Origin: Acidobacteriota bacterium
GTDB lineage: Bacteria; Acidobacteriota; Terriglobia; Bryobacterales; Bryobacteraceae
Assembly (NCBI GenBank): GCA_016213725.1
Contig: JACQZS010000263.1
Span: 1-35,500 of the forward strand
DNA: 35,500 nt
Direction: 5' to 3'
In this document: positions 16,653 through 24,770 of the stretch, piece by piece
Numbering within the stretch: position 1 is the stretch's first letter
How the letters are laid out: every line of letters starts with the position of its first letter
Made by a program: the position numbers and the translations under genes
The notes under the pieces: model-generated
Told to the model about the DNA's origin: nothing
The model's input: only the letters and a program-made list of their open reading frames with translations
Databases searched by the model: none

Positions 16653-17627
16653 ATGCAGCGCCTCCAATGCCCCATCCTCCTTGCGGTCCTCGCAATTCTC
16701 TCCATCCCGGCTTACGGCGGCAAGCCAACGCGTCCGCCAACGTACACGTGGACAGTCGTCCTCCTGACGGGCGGCAACATCCTAGGGGGTCTCGACGCGG
16801 GCTCTGCCGGCTCCATCGGAACCCAGGTTGGTTGTGCGTCCCTAGATAGTTCACCCCTTTGTCAGGCATTGTCGGGGGCGAATGGATGGATCTATCCCGC
16901 CGGAAGCGTGACCGTGCAGGCTGAAGTGAAGGAACAGGGCGCTATGTACCACCCTACGGTGTTGCGCGAGTCCCGTTTCAGCCTGCTGTTTTCCAACTCG
17001 GCAGGTCACAGGCATCTAAAGTTCGGACCGATAACCGGCGGAGCCCTGACGAGGGAAACCAAGACAACAACGTTCCGAGGGAACACAATCATCTGGCAGG
17101 CCGCGAGTTCCTGCTTTGTGGACTTTGGGACCAATACCTACAACGTCGCCTTTCCCGATTGTGTCCTGAAGAACTTTCTTGAACAGGGCCAACATCCTGC
17201 GGACGGCTATGCCGAGTTACGGTTAGCATTCAACGGGCCGGCGTCTCTGCTGGAGTTGACTGACTATTCGTCGTACCAACCGGCCACGTTCTGGTTCGAG
17301 GAGGATTCTGCGCCCGGCGACTACGGTGGCACCTGCAACCTTGATAAAGCCAACATCGTCGGTGTTGATTACATTCCAGGGTTGCCCCAAAGTGCCGCCA
17401 CTCTTCCTGCGGCCGGAACCTTCATACGGCGCGTCGCCCCGGACGCCTGGCAAGTGGAGATCAACTCGAACTTCAAGGGGTACAATCCCTTCCGTCTGTC
17501 AGAGCCTGACAGCGTCAAGGCAATTTGCACTGAGTGCCCGACAAAGGGCACGGTGATACACAACGAGAACATCGGCCAGCCAGAAATCAAGGCGACGTTG
17601 TACCTGATTCGGAAACAGGTGCAGTAG
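16653..17627 (+). CDS. Secreted protein of unknown function
   Basis: The 324-residue protein has a clear signal peptide (MQRLQCPILLAVLAILSIPAYG). The mature part is rich in Ser/Thr/Gly and aromatic residues and contains several cysteines (for example in 'VGCASLDSSPLCQALSG', 'SSCFVDFG', 'PDCVLKN', 'GTCNLDK' and 'AICTECPTKG') that could form disulfides. I recognise no domain. The coding sequence is visibly less GC-rich and uses more A/T-ending codons than adjacent genes, a sign of possible transfer or low expression. The C-terminus ('PEIKATLYLIRKQVQ') looks like a terminal beta strand. Confidence 0.65.
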   Translation: MQRLQCPILLAVLAILSIPAYGGKPTRPPTYTWTVVLLTGGNILGGLDAGSAGSIGTQVGCASLDSSPLCQALSGANGWIYPAGSVTVQAEVKEQGAMYHPTVLRESRFSLLFSNSAGHRHLKFGPITGGALTRETKTTTFRGNTIIWQAASSCFVDFGTNTYNVAFPDCVLKNFLEQGQHPADGYAELRLAFNGPASLLELTDYSSYQPATFWFEEDSAPGDYGGTCNLDKANIVGVDYIPGLPQSAATLPAAGTFIRRVAPDAWQVEINSNFKGYNPFRLSEPDSVKAICTECPTKGTVIHNENIGQPEIKATLYLIRKQVQ

Positions 17628-17668
17628 GAGCTTCGGCGGCGGGCGGGTTCGCGTAGACTGGACGTCGT

Positions 17669-19690
17669 ATGCGGCCCGCCCGGTTCACATTCATCCTGTG
17701 CGTCTGCTCGGCATTCGCGCAGACCGGTGTGTGGAAGGTGACGACGCCGGGCTACGCGCATCGCGAGATGGAAGGCGGGCGGCAGTGGTTTGGGCCGGAT
17801 GGCGAGGTGCGGCGGGCGCAGGCGGGCGTCCTGCTGCGGTTCTTCGATGCCACGCCCTATCGAGGAAAGACAGTGCGGCTGCGCGCCGTTGCCTGGCTGG
17901 AGAGTGCGGGCATGATGAACCGGGCGCAGTTGTGGATGCGCGTGGACCGGCCCGGCGGCGTTCGGGGGTTCTTCGACAACATGGCGGACCGGCCGATCGT
18001 CTCGGACGCCAAGGCCCGCTACGAGATCGTCGGCGAGGTGGCGGCCGATGCCGAGTGGGTGGTGGTTGGGGCGATCCTCAACGGATCGTCCGCAGTGTTG
18101 CTTGAAGGCTTCGCGCTGGAGGAGGCCAAAGACGTAGCGCCGATGGCGCGGGAGCCGGCGCGGCCGCTCAGCGCTCGCGGCCTGGAGAATCTGAAGGTCT
18201 TTGCGCGGCTCTACGGGCTGGTGCGCTTCTTCCATCCGGCCAACGCGCTGCTGAGCGCCGATTGGAACAGGCTGGCCGTGGAGGGCGTGCGCGCGGTGGA
18301 GAGTGCGGAGTCTGCGGATGAGCTGGCAGCGCGGCTGCGGAAGCTCTTTCCGGAGAGCGTCGTCATTTCGGCCGGCGCGGAGCCGGAGTGCGAAGCGCCC
18401 GTGGGGCTGCTGGTGCAGTGGAAGCACACCGGCTTCGGCGGCGGGCAGCCGGGGCTTTACAAGAGCGAGTTGATCTCCGCGAATCAGGCGGAGACCTGGC
18501 GCGGCGACGTGGGCGGCGGCATCCGTGTGGCCTTTTCGCTGACGATGCCGAAGCTGCCGGAGATGCCCAAGGCCGCGCCGGCGCGCTTCACCGGCGACGA
18601 CCGCGCCACGCGGCTGGCGGACGTGATTCTGTTGTGGAACGTGATGCGGTACTTCTATCCCTACTTCGATGTGGTGGGGACCGATTGGGCCGCGGAGCTG
18701 GAGCAGGCCCTGCGCCGCGCGGCGACGGACCGCGATGGAGCGGCATTCCAGCAGACGCTGGCCACGATGGTGGCGGCGCTGAAAGACGGGCACGGTTATG
18801 TGAACGGTCCCGGCGGGCGGGGCGTCCCGCTGGCGATGCGGCTGGCCTGGGTCGAAGGAAAGGTAGTGAACGCCGAGAACGGCGATGAGGTGCTGCGCAT
18901 CGATGGGCGGCCCGCGGTGGAGTTGTTGCACGAGGCGGAGCGGCAGGTGTCGGGCGCGACGCCGCAGTGGATTCGGAATCGCGCACTGCAGGAAATGGGT
19001 GCGGGCGTGGGGCCGGCGCAGGTGGAGGTGCAGCCGTTCGGTTCAAGGGAGAGCAAGGTTGTCGCAGTGGCGCGCGGCGTGCAGCCGCTGGAGAAGCGGC
19101 CGGAGAAGGTAGCTGAGTTGCAGGCCGGCATCTGGTACGTGGATCTGGCGCGGTGCGAAGACAAGGATCTGGCAGACGCCTGGCCGAAGCTGGCGGCGGC
19201 GAAGGGCGTGGTGTTCGATCTGCGCGGGTATCCGAGAGTTTCGCCGGCGTGGCTGCGGCACCTGAGCGAGCACGAGCTTCAGAGTCCGCAGTGGCTGGTG
19301 CCTGTGGTGATGAAGCCGGGCTCGATGGAGTTCGTGCGGCTCGGCCGATGGGACCTGGCGCCGGCGGCGCCGCTGATCGCTGCGAAGCGGGCGGTGATGA
19401 CGGACGGGCGGGCGATCAGCTATGCGGAGTCCACGCTGGGCATCGTGGAGGCGTACAAGCTGGCGGAGATCGTGGGCTCCACGACGGCGGGGACCAATGG
19501 GAACATCAACCCGTTCCAGTTGCCGGGCGGATACCAGGTGACGTGGACGGGGATGAAGGTGCTGAAGCACGACGGCTCGCGCCACCACGGCGTGGGGATT
19601 GCGCCGACCATTCCGGTGGAGCCGACGCGCGCGGGACTGGCAGCCGGACGCGATGAAGTATTGGAGCGGGCGGTGGCGGCAGTACAATAG
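17669..19690 (+). CDS. Secreted S41-family (C-terminal processing/tricorn-like) peptidase
   Basis: This 673-residue protein has a short signal peptide (MRPARFTFILCVCSAFAQ), then a ~150-residue beta-rich region. A helical segment ('FARLYGLVRFFHPANALL') follows, as seen before the S41 domain in this subgroup. The C-terminal S41 domain has 'KGVVFDLRGYPRVSP', 'DGRAISYAESTLGIVE' (the Ser of SYAES is the likely nucleophile), 'GSTTAGTNGNINPFQLPGG' and the typical end 'HGVGIAPTIPVEPTRAGL' followed by 'GRDEVLERAVAAV'. These proteins degrade peptides in the periplasm or outside the cell. The substrate is unknown. The next small gene follows after 8 bp. Confidence 0.85.
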   Translation: MRPARFTFILCVCSAFAQTGVWKVTTPGYAHREMEGGRQWFGPDGEVRRAQAGVLLRFFDATPYRGKTVRLRAVAWLESAGMMNRAQLWMRVDRPGGVRGFFDNMADRPIVSDAKARYEIVGEVAADAEWVVVGAILNGSSAVLLEGFALEEAKDVAPMAREPARPLSARGLENLKVFARLYGLVRFFHPANALLSADWNRLAVEGVRAVESAESADELAARLRKLFPESVVISAGAEPECEAPVGLLVQWKHTGFGGGQPGLYKSELISANQAETWRGDVGGGIRVAFSLTMPKLPEMPKAAPARFTGDDRATRLADVILLWNVMRYFYPYFDVVGTDWAAELEQALRRAATDRDGAAFQQTLATMVAALKDGHGYVNGPGGRGVPLAMRLAWVEGKVVNAENGDEVLRIDGRPAVELLHEAERQVSGATPQWIRNRALQEMGAGVGPAQVEVQPFGSRESKVVAVARGVQPLEKRPEKVAELQAGIWYVDLARCEDKDLADAWPKLAAAKGVVFDLRGYPRVSPAWLRHLSEHELQSPQWLVPVVMKPGSMEFVRLGRWDLAPAAPLIAAKRAVMTDGRAISYAESTLGIVEAYKLAEIVGSTTAGTNGNINPFQLPGGYQVTWTGMKVLKHDGSRHHGVGIAPTIPVEPTRAGLAAGRDEVLERAVAAVQ

Positions 19691-19698
19691 CAGTTGCC

Positions 19699-20004
19699 AT
19701 GGCGAAGTCGGAAGCGTTTGAAATCGAGTGCCCGTGCTGCGGGGGCAAGCTGAAAGTGGATCCGGTGTTGAAGGTGGTGCTGAGCCACGAGGCGAAGGCG
19801 GCGCCGAAGACGATCGAGGATATCGGGGTGGGGCTGGAGAAGCTGAAGGGTGCCGAGCAGCGGCGGGAAGAGGCGTTCAACAAGAGCTTCCAGCAGATGA
19901 AGTCGTCGAAGGACGTGCTGTCCGCGAAGTTCGATGAGCTGCTGAAAAAGGCTCAGGCGGACGACCCCACGAAGCCGCCGCCCAAGCCTTTGGGATTGGA
20001 TTAG
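19699..20004 (+). CDS. Small CxxC-containing protein, likely coiled coil
   Basis: The 101-residue protein has an N-terminal 'IECPCCGGKLKVD' knuckle resembling half a zinc ribbon, a Lys/Glu-rich helical middle (about 35-85) likely to be a coiled coil, and a Pro-rich tail 'DPTKPPPKPLGLD'. Only one CxxC pair is visible, so metal binding might need dimerisation. It begins 8 bp after the S41 peptidase gene and is probably co-transcribed. No function assigned. Confidence 0.65.
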   Translation: MAKSEAFEIECPCCGGKLKVDPVLKVVLSHEAKAAPKTIEDIGVGLEKLKGAEQRREEAFNKSFQQMKSSKDVLSAKFDELLKKAQADDPTKPPPKPLGLD

Positions 20005-20017
20005 TAAGTCCTGAGAA

Positions 20018-20040
20018 GCCCCGGCCTGACGACCGGGGGA
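20018..20040. repeat. GC-rich palindromic repeat, copy 1
   Basis: A 23-bp element starts GCCCCGGCCTGACG and ends in a GGGGGA flank, forming a hairpin of CCCCGG-type arms around CTGACG. Copies 2-5 are at 20064, 22615, 23487 and 23557. This copy has one arm mismatch (GACC for GGCC). Confidence 0.75.
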
Positions 20041-20063
20041 CTTGAGGATGCGCTAGCGCGGTG

Positions 20064-20086
20064 GCCCCGGCCTGACGGCCGGGGGA
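20064..20086. repeat. GC-rich palindromic repeat, copy 2
   Basis: GCCCCGGCCTGACG with a fully matching right arm, ending GGGGGA. It ends one base before the stop codon of the minus-strand DUF4097-like gene (20088). It lies between convergent genes, so it could terminate either transcript. The preceding GCGCGGTGG is shared with copy 5. Confidence 0.75.
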
Positions 20087-20087
20087 A

Positions 20088-20900
20088 TTAAGAGATGCGG
20101 CGGATGCGGATGCCGCCGTTGGTGGTCTGGAGATTGACTTCGGGTCCGCCGCTGCCGAGTTTGAGGTCCATCTTGCGGGGGCCGTGGTCGCGATCTGTGG
20201 CGGCGCCGGGGAAGTCCGAGTGGAGGCCGCCGTTGGTGGTTTGGGCGCGGACGTTGGCCTGGAACGATGCGGGGATGGCGACGGTGACGCCGCCGTTGGT
20301 GGTTTCCACGTTCATGCCGGTGCCTTCCCAGCGGGCGCCGGCGAGTTCGACATTGATGCCGCCGTTGGTGGTGCTTCCTTTCACCGTGCCATTGACGGCC
20401 GCGAGGTGGATGCCGCCGTTGGTGGTGTGGAAGGAGATGTTGCCGCGGACATCGGCGACATGGATGCCGCCGTTGACGGAGTTGAGATCCAGATCCTGCT
20501 GTCGCGGGGCGAAGATCTCATAGGTGACGCTCCACTTCTGATCGCCCCATTTGCCGGCGATGCCGGAGCGGGGGCCGGTGGCCTTGACCTTGGAGCCGGC
20601 GGTCTCGACGCGGACCTGGGGCAGCAGGCTCTTGGCGTCTTCGAGAGAGTCGCCCCAAGCTTCGACGCGGGCGCGGACGAGGATTTCATTGCGGTCCCAG
20701 GCGGTGACGCGGATGCCGCCGTTGGGGGCGGCGTCGACGGCGAGTTTGCCGGTGGCGGGCGCGGTGGACTCGCGCATCTCGCAGACGCGGTTGGGCTGGC
20801 CGTTGTTCTTGCCGCAGGAGAGAGTCTTCTCCTGTGCGGGGACGAGGCAGGCGGTAAAGAAAAGGGCCGCTCCAAGGGCGGACGCTGTGCGCAGGTTCAT
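20088..20900 (-). CDS. Secreted DUF4097-like repeat protein with NGG motifs
   Basis: The 270-residue protein has a signal peptide (MNLRTASALGAALFFTACLVPAQ) and a beta-strand ladder in which Asn-Gly-Gly turns recur: 'PNGGIRV', 'VNGGIHV', 'TTNGGIHL', 'TTNGGINV', 'TTNGGVTV', 'TTNGGLHS' and 'TTNGGIRI'. This layout is typical of DUF4097/DUF4098 beta-solenoid proteins, which are secreted or envelope-associated and of uncertain role. At DNA level the TTNGG codons are nearly identical in five copies while the connecting sequence has diverged. The start is fixed by GGAGGT six bases upstream. It is in tandem with the DUF1080 gene. Confidence 0.82.
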   Translation of the reverse strand: MNLRTASALGAALFFTACLVPAQEKTLSCGKNNGQPNRVCEMRESTAPATGKLAVDAAPNGGIRVTAWDRNEILVRARVEAWGDSLEDAKSLLPQVRVETAGSKVKATGPRSGIAGKWGDQKWSVTYEIFAPRQQDLDLNSVNGGIHVADVRGNISFHTTNGGIHLAAVNGTVKGSTTNGGINVELAGARWEGTGMNVETTNGGVTVAIPASFQANVRAQTTNGGLHSDFPGAATDRDHGPRKMDLKLGSGGPEVNLQTTNGGIRIRRIS

Positions 20901-20958
20901 GCTGGCACCTCCACCGAATGAAGACGGCCCAGAGGCGGAAAAGTTCGGTAGAAGTTTG

Positions 20959-21591
20959 TTACTTCTTGTCGGCTGCCGGGGCGGTGGGGGGCAGCTTGCG
21001 GAACTGGAGATTGCGGTAGTACGTGGTGCTCTTGGGGTCGTGGCCCTGGAGAGCGAGGTAGCCCTTCATGAAGGTCTTCTTCTCGTCGACGAAGTCGGTG
21101 ATGACCTTGCCGTTCACCTTGATGATGATGTGGTTGCCGTCGGCGATGATGTCCTGGGTGCCCCATTCGTCGTTCTTGGTGGGGCTTTCGAAGTTCTTGT
21201 GGAAGTTGTAGAGGGAGCCGGTTTTGACGGGGTCGGTGTGGGTGGCGTTGACCTGCGCTTCGTAGCCCTTGGGGAAGCCGGGGCCGAAGGCGGTGCGGAA
21301 GTACATGCCGGAGTTGCCGCCCTGGGTGCACTTGAACTCGGCCTTGAACTCGCAATTCTCGCATTCCTCTTTCATCCAGAAGAGGTGGCTGCGGAAGCCG
21401 GAGGTTTTGAGGGCGGGCTTGCCGTCTTCCTTGACAACGGTCCAGGCTTCGGGGTGCTCGTTGGCCTTCCAGCCATCGAGGTTCTTGCCATTCCACATCT
21501 TGACCCATTTGCCGGGCTTGGCCGCCTTGTCGGCCGCGCAGATGGGCAGGGCGAGGACCAGGCTGGTAAGGAGAATCGTACGGAGGTTCAT
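20959..21591 (-). CDS. Secreted 3-keto-disaccharide hydrolase-domain (DUF1080) protein
   Basis: The 210-residue protein has a signal peptide (MNLRTILLTSLVLALPICA) followed by a single DUF1080 jelly-roll domain. Its hallmarks are 'MWNGKNLDGWK' at the N-terminus, 'EFKAEFKCTQGGNSGMYFRT' (the conserved 'GNSGxxxR' region), 'GYEAQVNATHTDP' (Glu in 'YEAQ'), 'HIIIKVNGKVITDFVDEK' and 'GYLALQGHD'. Known family members hydrolyse 3-keto-glycosides after a Gfo/Idh/MocA dehydrogenase oxidises C3 of a sugar. A Gfo/Idh/MocA gene is in this window (14255), but not adjacent. The start overlaps possible upstream starts of the divergent hydrolase. Confidence 0.9.
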   Translation of the reverse strand: MNLRTILLTSLVLALPICAADKAAKPGKWVKMWNGKNLDGWKANEHPEAWTVVKEDGKPALKTSGFRSHLFWMKEECENCEFKAEFKCTQGGNSGMYFRTAFGPGFPKGYEAQVNATHTDPVKTGSLYNFHKNFESPTKNDEWGTQDIIADGNHIIIKVNGKVITDFVDEKKTFMKGYLALQGHDPKSTTYYRNLQFRKLPPTAPAADKK

Positions 21592-21685
21592 GTCCGATAT
21601 TGTACGGGAAACGGGGCGGATCTTGTTTCTTGCATCTAAAGAGAGGCTGGCGCATCTGAGAGGGAATCGAAAGGGGAATCAGCCG

Positions 21686-22594
21686 ATGTACGAAGACAAG
21701 AATCCGATCGCTCAACTGGTGCACCTGTATGTGGACGGGGCGTTCAGCCGGAGAGAGCTGGTGCGTAGAGTGACGAGGAAGACGGGCAGCGTGGCGGCGG
21801 CGGCCGCGGCACTGGCGGCGTTTCCGGAGGAGATGTCGGCGCAGGCGACGCCGGTGCCGCCGGGGGTGCGGGTGGCGGAGAACGATGCTGAGATCGTGGC
21901 GGGGGACGTGACGTTCCCGGGGCTGGCGGGCGTCGTGTACGGATACCAGGCGGTTCCGAAGAAGGCTTATCAGGAGTTGCAGCCCGGGGTGATTATCGTG
22001 CACGAGAACCGGGGACTGGTGGACCACATCAAGGACGTGGCGCGGCGGGCGGCGAAGGCGGGATTCAACGCCCTGGCGGTGGATCTGCTTTCGCGGCAGG
22101 GCGGGACGGCGCAGTTCACGGAGCCGACACAGCAGACGGCGGCCTACAACCGGACGACGCAGGTGGAGCGCCGGGAGGGCCTGATGGCCGGGCTCGATCA
22201 CATGAAGCGCATGGATACGATCATCTACAACCGGATTGGGATCATGGGCTTCTGCGCGGGGGGCGGGAATACGTGGGATTTCGCGGTGAACTTCGAGGAG
22301 ATTGGCGCCGCGGTGCCGTTCTACGGGACGCCTCCGGCGGCGGCGGATCTGGACCGGCTGAAGGTTCCGGTGCTGGGGATCTACGCGGAGCGGGACAGAA
22401 ACCTGACGCAGCAGATGCTGGTGGCGGCGGATACGCTCAGCCGGAGTCAGAAGATCTACGGATTGAGTGTGTACGAGGGTGTGGGGCACGCGTTCCACAA
22501 CGACACGGGCGCGGCCTACAATGCGGAGGCCGCGATGGACGCGTGGGCGCGGAGCATGGCTTTCTTCAACAAGTGGCTGCGGCGGGCGGGGTAG
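21686..22594 (+). CDS. Dienelactone hydrolase-family protein
   Basis: The 302-residue protein has an N-terminal region with Arg-rich then Ala-rich character ('RRVTRKTG', then 'AAAAAALAAFPEEMSAQA'), which may be an export signal. The alpha/beta-hydrolase domain has 'GVIIVHENRGLVDHI', the nucleophile elbow 'GFCAGGG' (Cys, as in dienelactone hydrolases), 'YAERDRN' (Asp of the triad) and 'GVGHAFHND' (His). These enzymes hydrolyse lactones or esters, and members with this leader are common in Acidobacteriota. The frame is open upstream to 21269. I choose 21686 because AGGGGA-like purines precede it and the alternative at 21590 lies within the DUF1080 start. Confidence 0.85.
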   Translation: MYEDKNPIAQLVHLYVDGAFSRRELVRRVTRKTGSVAAAAAALAAFPEEMSAQATPVPPGVRVAENDAEIVAGDVTFPGLAGVVYGYQAVPKKAYQELQPGVIIVHENRGLVDHIKDVARRAAKAGFNALAVDLLSRQGGTAQFTEPTQQTAAYNRTTQVERREGLMAGLDHMKRMDTIIYNRIGIMGFCAGGGNTWDFAVNFEEIGAAVPFYGTPPAAADLDRLKVPVLGIYAERDRNLTQQMLVAADTLSRSQKIYGLSVYEGVGHAFHNDTGAAYNAEAAMDAWARSMAFFNKWLRRAG

Positions 22595-22614
22595 GAGAGC
22601 GCCGGCAGATGGAA

Positions 22615-22637
22615 GCCCCGGGCCGGCGCCCGGGGGA
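22615..22637. repeat. GC-rich palindromic repeat, copy 3
   Basis: GCCCCGGGCCGGCGCCCG followed by GGGGA. It lies between the convergent hydrolase (ends 22594) and FG-GAP gene (stop 22638), abutting the latter's stop codon exactly as copy 2 abuts the DUF4097-like stop. Confidence 0.75.
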
Positions 22638-24770
22638 CTATTCTCGCCAGTTGGGTAAGGAGACGTTGGTGCGGTAGTTGGACTCGTTGTAGTCGGGAGT
22701 GCGGGTGGGGGCGTAGACGCGCTTTGAGGGCGCGGGGCGGTCCTGGGTGTAGATCCAGACGGATTTGGTGTCCCAGAGGACGATTTCGTCGCGGGGGTCG
22801 CCGGTGAGGTCGAGGACGTTGTAGGCGAGGTCGGGGTGGCCGTCGTCGGGGAACATGACGACGCGGCGGAGTTCGCCGTCGAGGAGGCCGCCTTCGCGCG
22901 GGTTGCCGGAGAGCATGGCATACTCGATGCCGGTGCCGGTCCAGTTGACGGGGAGGAGCGGGGTGGCGTGGGGGACGGGCTCGGATTGCTTGAGGAGGTT
23001 GCCCTGGTAATCGAACAAAGAGACGATGCCGGGGTTGCGCCAGAAGTTGACGGTGATGAGCTGGAGGCCGGGGACGTCGTCGCGGAACTTGGCGACGGAG
23101 GGGGATTGGGCGTGGCCGATGCGGAGGTGCTTGATGATTTTGCCTTCGCGATCGAAGAGGAGATAGCCTTCGTCGGAGCCGCAGGCGTAGACCATGGGCT
23201 GGGCCTTGGGGTCGCCGGAGAAGTTGCCCATGACGATGCCGTCGGCGTGGTCGCGGAGTTCCTTGTCGTGGGACCAGAGCTGGCGGCCGTCGCTGGACCA
23301 AAGTGAGTAGCCGAGCATGAACTCCTGGCGGCCGTCGCCATCGGCGTCGTAGGGGTAGGGGAAATGGCCGGTCTGGCCTTCGCCCTGCCAGAGGAGCTTG
23401 AGGTCGTTCTTGATGCCGAGGGAGAAGACCCAGAAGTAGCGGTAGCGGTCTTTGACCAAGATTTCGGTGGCGCCGGAGGCGCTTTGGCCCCGGGCTGACG
23501 CCCGGGGGAAATCACTGATTTCGGTGGCAGTTGGTGGTGGCGCCTTCGGCGCGGTGGCCCCGGCCTGACGCCCGGGGGAACTATTGATGAAGGCGAGGGA
23601 GTCTCCGCTGTTGAGTTCGTAGGGGCGCTCTTTGAGGTTGGGGTCTGCGCGGGGCATCCAGGTGGAGGCGCGGAGCTTGCCGGTGGCGCCGTCGAGGATC
23701 TGGAGCTGGAAGTCGCGGACGAGGACGACTTCGTTGCGGCCGTCGAGATCGACGTCGTGGATCTGGAAGGGCATGTCGTTGGTGAGGAGGCCGTTGCGCG
23801 GGTCGGGACGGCCGGACTGCCAGAGGACCTTACCGTCGAGGGTGACGGCGGTGAGGCAGGAGATGTGAGAGAAGGCGTCGCCGCGGACGCGGGGGATGTT
23901 CTGGCCGAAGAGCATATCGATGCGGCCGTCGCCATCGAGGTCGCCGAAGCGGACATCGCGGCCGGTGCCGAAGCCGGGTGTGTCGAACTTCTTCCAGAGA
24001 ACGGGCTTGGGGTTGGCGGCGCGGAGTTCGGCGAGCTGCTTCTCGCGGGCACCGATGCGGGCTTTGATTTGGGCGGCGGCGGGATCTGGGGCTGACACGG
24101 CGAAGTCAGTGAAGCGGGCGGGGGCGTTGGCGGCGATGCCGGCTTTGCCCTTGAGGATTTCGGAATCGGTGGTGTCGAAGATGAGCTGGCCGTCGATGAA
24201 GGCGCGGATGCGGGGGCCATTGGATTCGACGCGGAGGGTGTAGTAGCGGCGGACGTCGTAGACGAAGGGGGCGGAGGCGAGTTCGCGCCAATCCATGGTG
24301 CGGAACTGTTTGTCGAGCGGCTGGCGGATGGCGAGGCGGGCGAGCTTACCTTGGGCGAGGCCGAAGAAGTAGTAGTGGCGGTTGGTGCGGTAGCGGAAGA
24401 CGAGGCCGGAGAACTGGTCGAAGGAGAGGGGCTTGAGCTTGACCTCGACGGTGGTGTCGAACCACTCTTCGTCGCCGGTGATGAAGAGGGGGTTGTATTC
24501 GGCGGGACGGGCGTTGATGGCGTGCTGCTCGATGTAAGACTTGCCGTTTTCGTCGGAGACGATCCAGGCGTCGTCGTGGACGATGGGGTTGGTCCAGGGC
24601 GCGAGGGGGACGCCGCGGTGGGGGAGGTAGTGGTACTCCTGGATGGCGGCGTTGAGGAGTCCGACGGGGGTGGAGAGCCAGCCGGGGGGGTAGCGGGAGA
24701 AGTCGTCTTTAAAGAGGTCGGCGGCTGGGAGGGCGAGAGGCAGGGCGAGGAGAAGAGCGAGTTTCCGCAT
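22638..24770 (-). CDS. Secreted FG-GAP/VCBS-repeat protein with lectin-like N-terminal domain
   Basis: The 710-residue protein has a signal peptide (MRKLALLLALPLALPAA), a ~200-residue jelly-roll-like domain ('FSGLVFRYRTNRHYYFFGL', 'YYTLRVESNGPRIRAFIDG') and a beta-propeller with calcium-loop motifs 'GDLDGDGRIDML', 'DVDLDGRNEV' and 'DADGDGRQEF'. It ends 'YNESNYRTNVSLPNW', a C-terminus like that of polysaccharide-lyase-type FG-GAP proteins, so carbohydrate binding or cleavage outside the cell is plausible but not shown. Residues between 'LAFINSS' and 'EILVKDRYRYFW' are a low-complexity Pro/Ala/Ser/Gly insert encoded by two copies of the GC-rich palindrome, kept in frame. No Shine-Dalgarno is visible before 24770. 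Confidence 0.8.
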   Translation of the reverse strand: MRKLALLLALPLALPAADLFKDDFSRYPPGWLSTPVGLLNAAIQEYHYLPHRGVPLAPWTNPIVHDDAWIVSDENGKSYIEQHAINARPAEYNPLFITGDEEWFDTTVEVKLKPLSFDQFSGLVFRYRTNRHYYFFGLAQGKLARLAIRQPLDKQFRTMDWRELASAPFVYDVRRYYTLRVESNGPRIRAFIDGQLIFDTTDSEILKGKAGIAANAPARFTDFAVSAPDPAAAQIKARIGAREKQLAELRAANPKPVLWKKFDTPGFGTGRDVRFGDLDGDGRIDMLFGQNIPRVRGDAFSHISCLTAVTLDGKVLWQSGRPDPRNGLLTNDMPFQIHDVDLDGRNEVVLVRDFQLQILDGATGKLRASTWMPRADPNLKERPYELNSGDSLAFINSSPGRQAGATAPKAPPPTATEISDFPRASARGQSASGATEILVKDRYRYFWVFSLGIKNDLKLLWQGEGQTGHFPYPYDADGDGRQEFMLGYSLWSSDGRQLWSHDKELRDHADGIVMGNFSGDPKAQPMVYACGSDEGYLLFDREGKIIKHLRIGHAQSPSVAKFRDDVPGLQLITVNFWRNPGIVSLFDYQGNLLKQSEPVPHATPLLPVNWTGTGIEYAMLSGNPREGGLLDGELRRVVMFPDDGHPDLAYNVLDLTGDPRDEIVLWDTKSVWIYTQDRPAPSKRVYAPTRTPDYNESNYRTNVSLPNWRE
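23461..23586. repeat. In-frame insertion made of palindromic repeat copies 4 and 5
   Basis: Copies at 23487-23509 and 23557-23579 lie inside the FG-GAP coding region. An 11-bp direct repeat, ATTTCGGTGGC, is found at 23461-23471 and 23518-23528, a 57-bp period (19 codons). This explains the repeated 'ATEI' in the protein and why the frame survives. Confidence 0.7.

Noticed and set aside
20112..20430. Regular short repeats that might suggest a CRISPR array
   Set aside because: The repeat is only 15 bp, the spacing is irregular and it lies in frame within a signal-peptide protein; no cas genes are present.
20898..21591. Two adjacent secreted proteins both starting MNLRT with the same AGGTTCATG context on the plus strand
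   Set aside because: The rest of the signal peptides and mature parts are unrelated; probably chance or a shared leader of no consequence.
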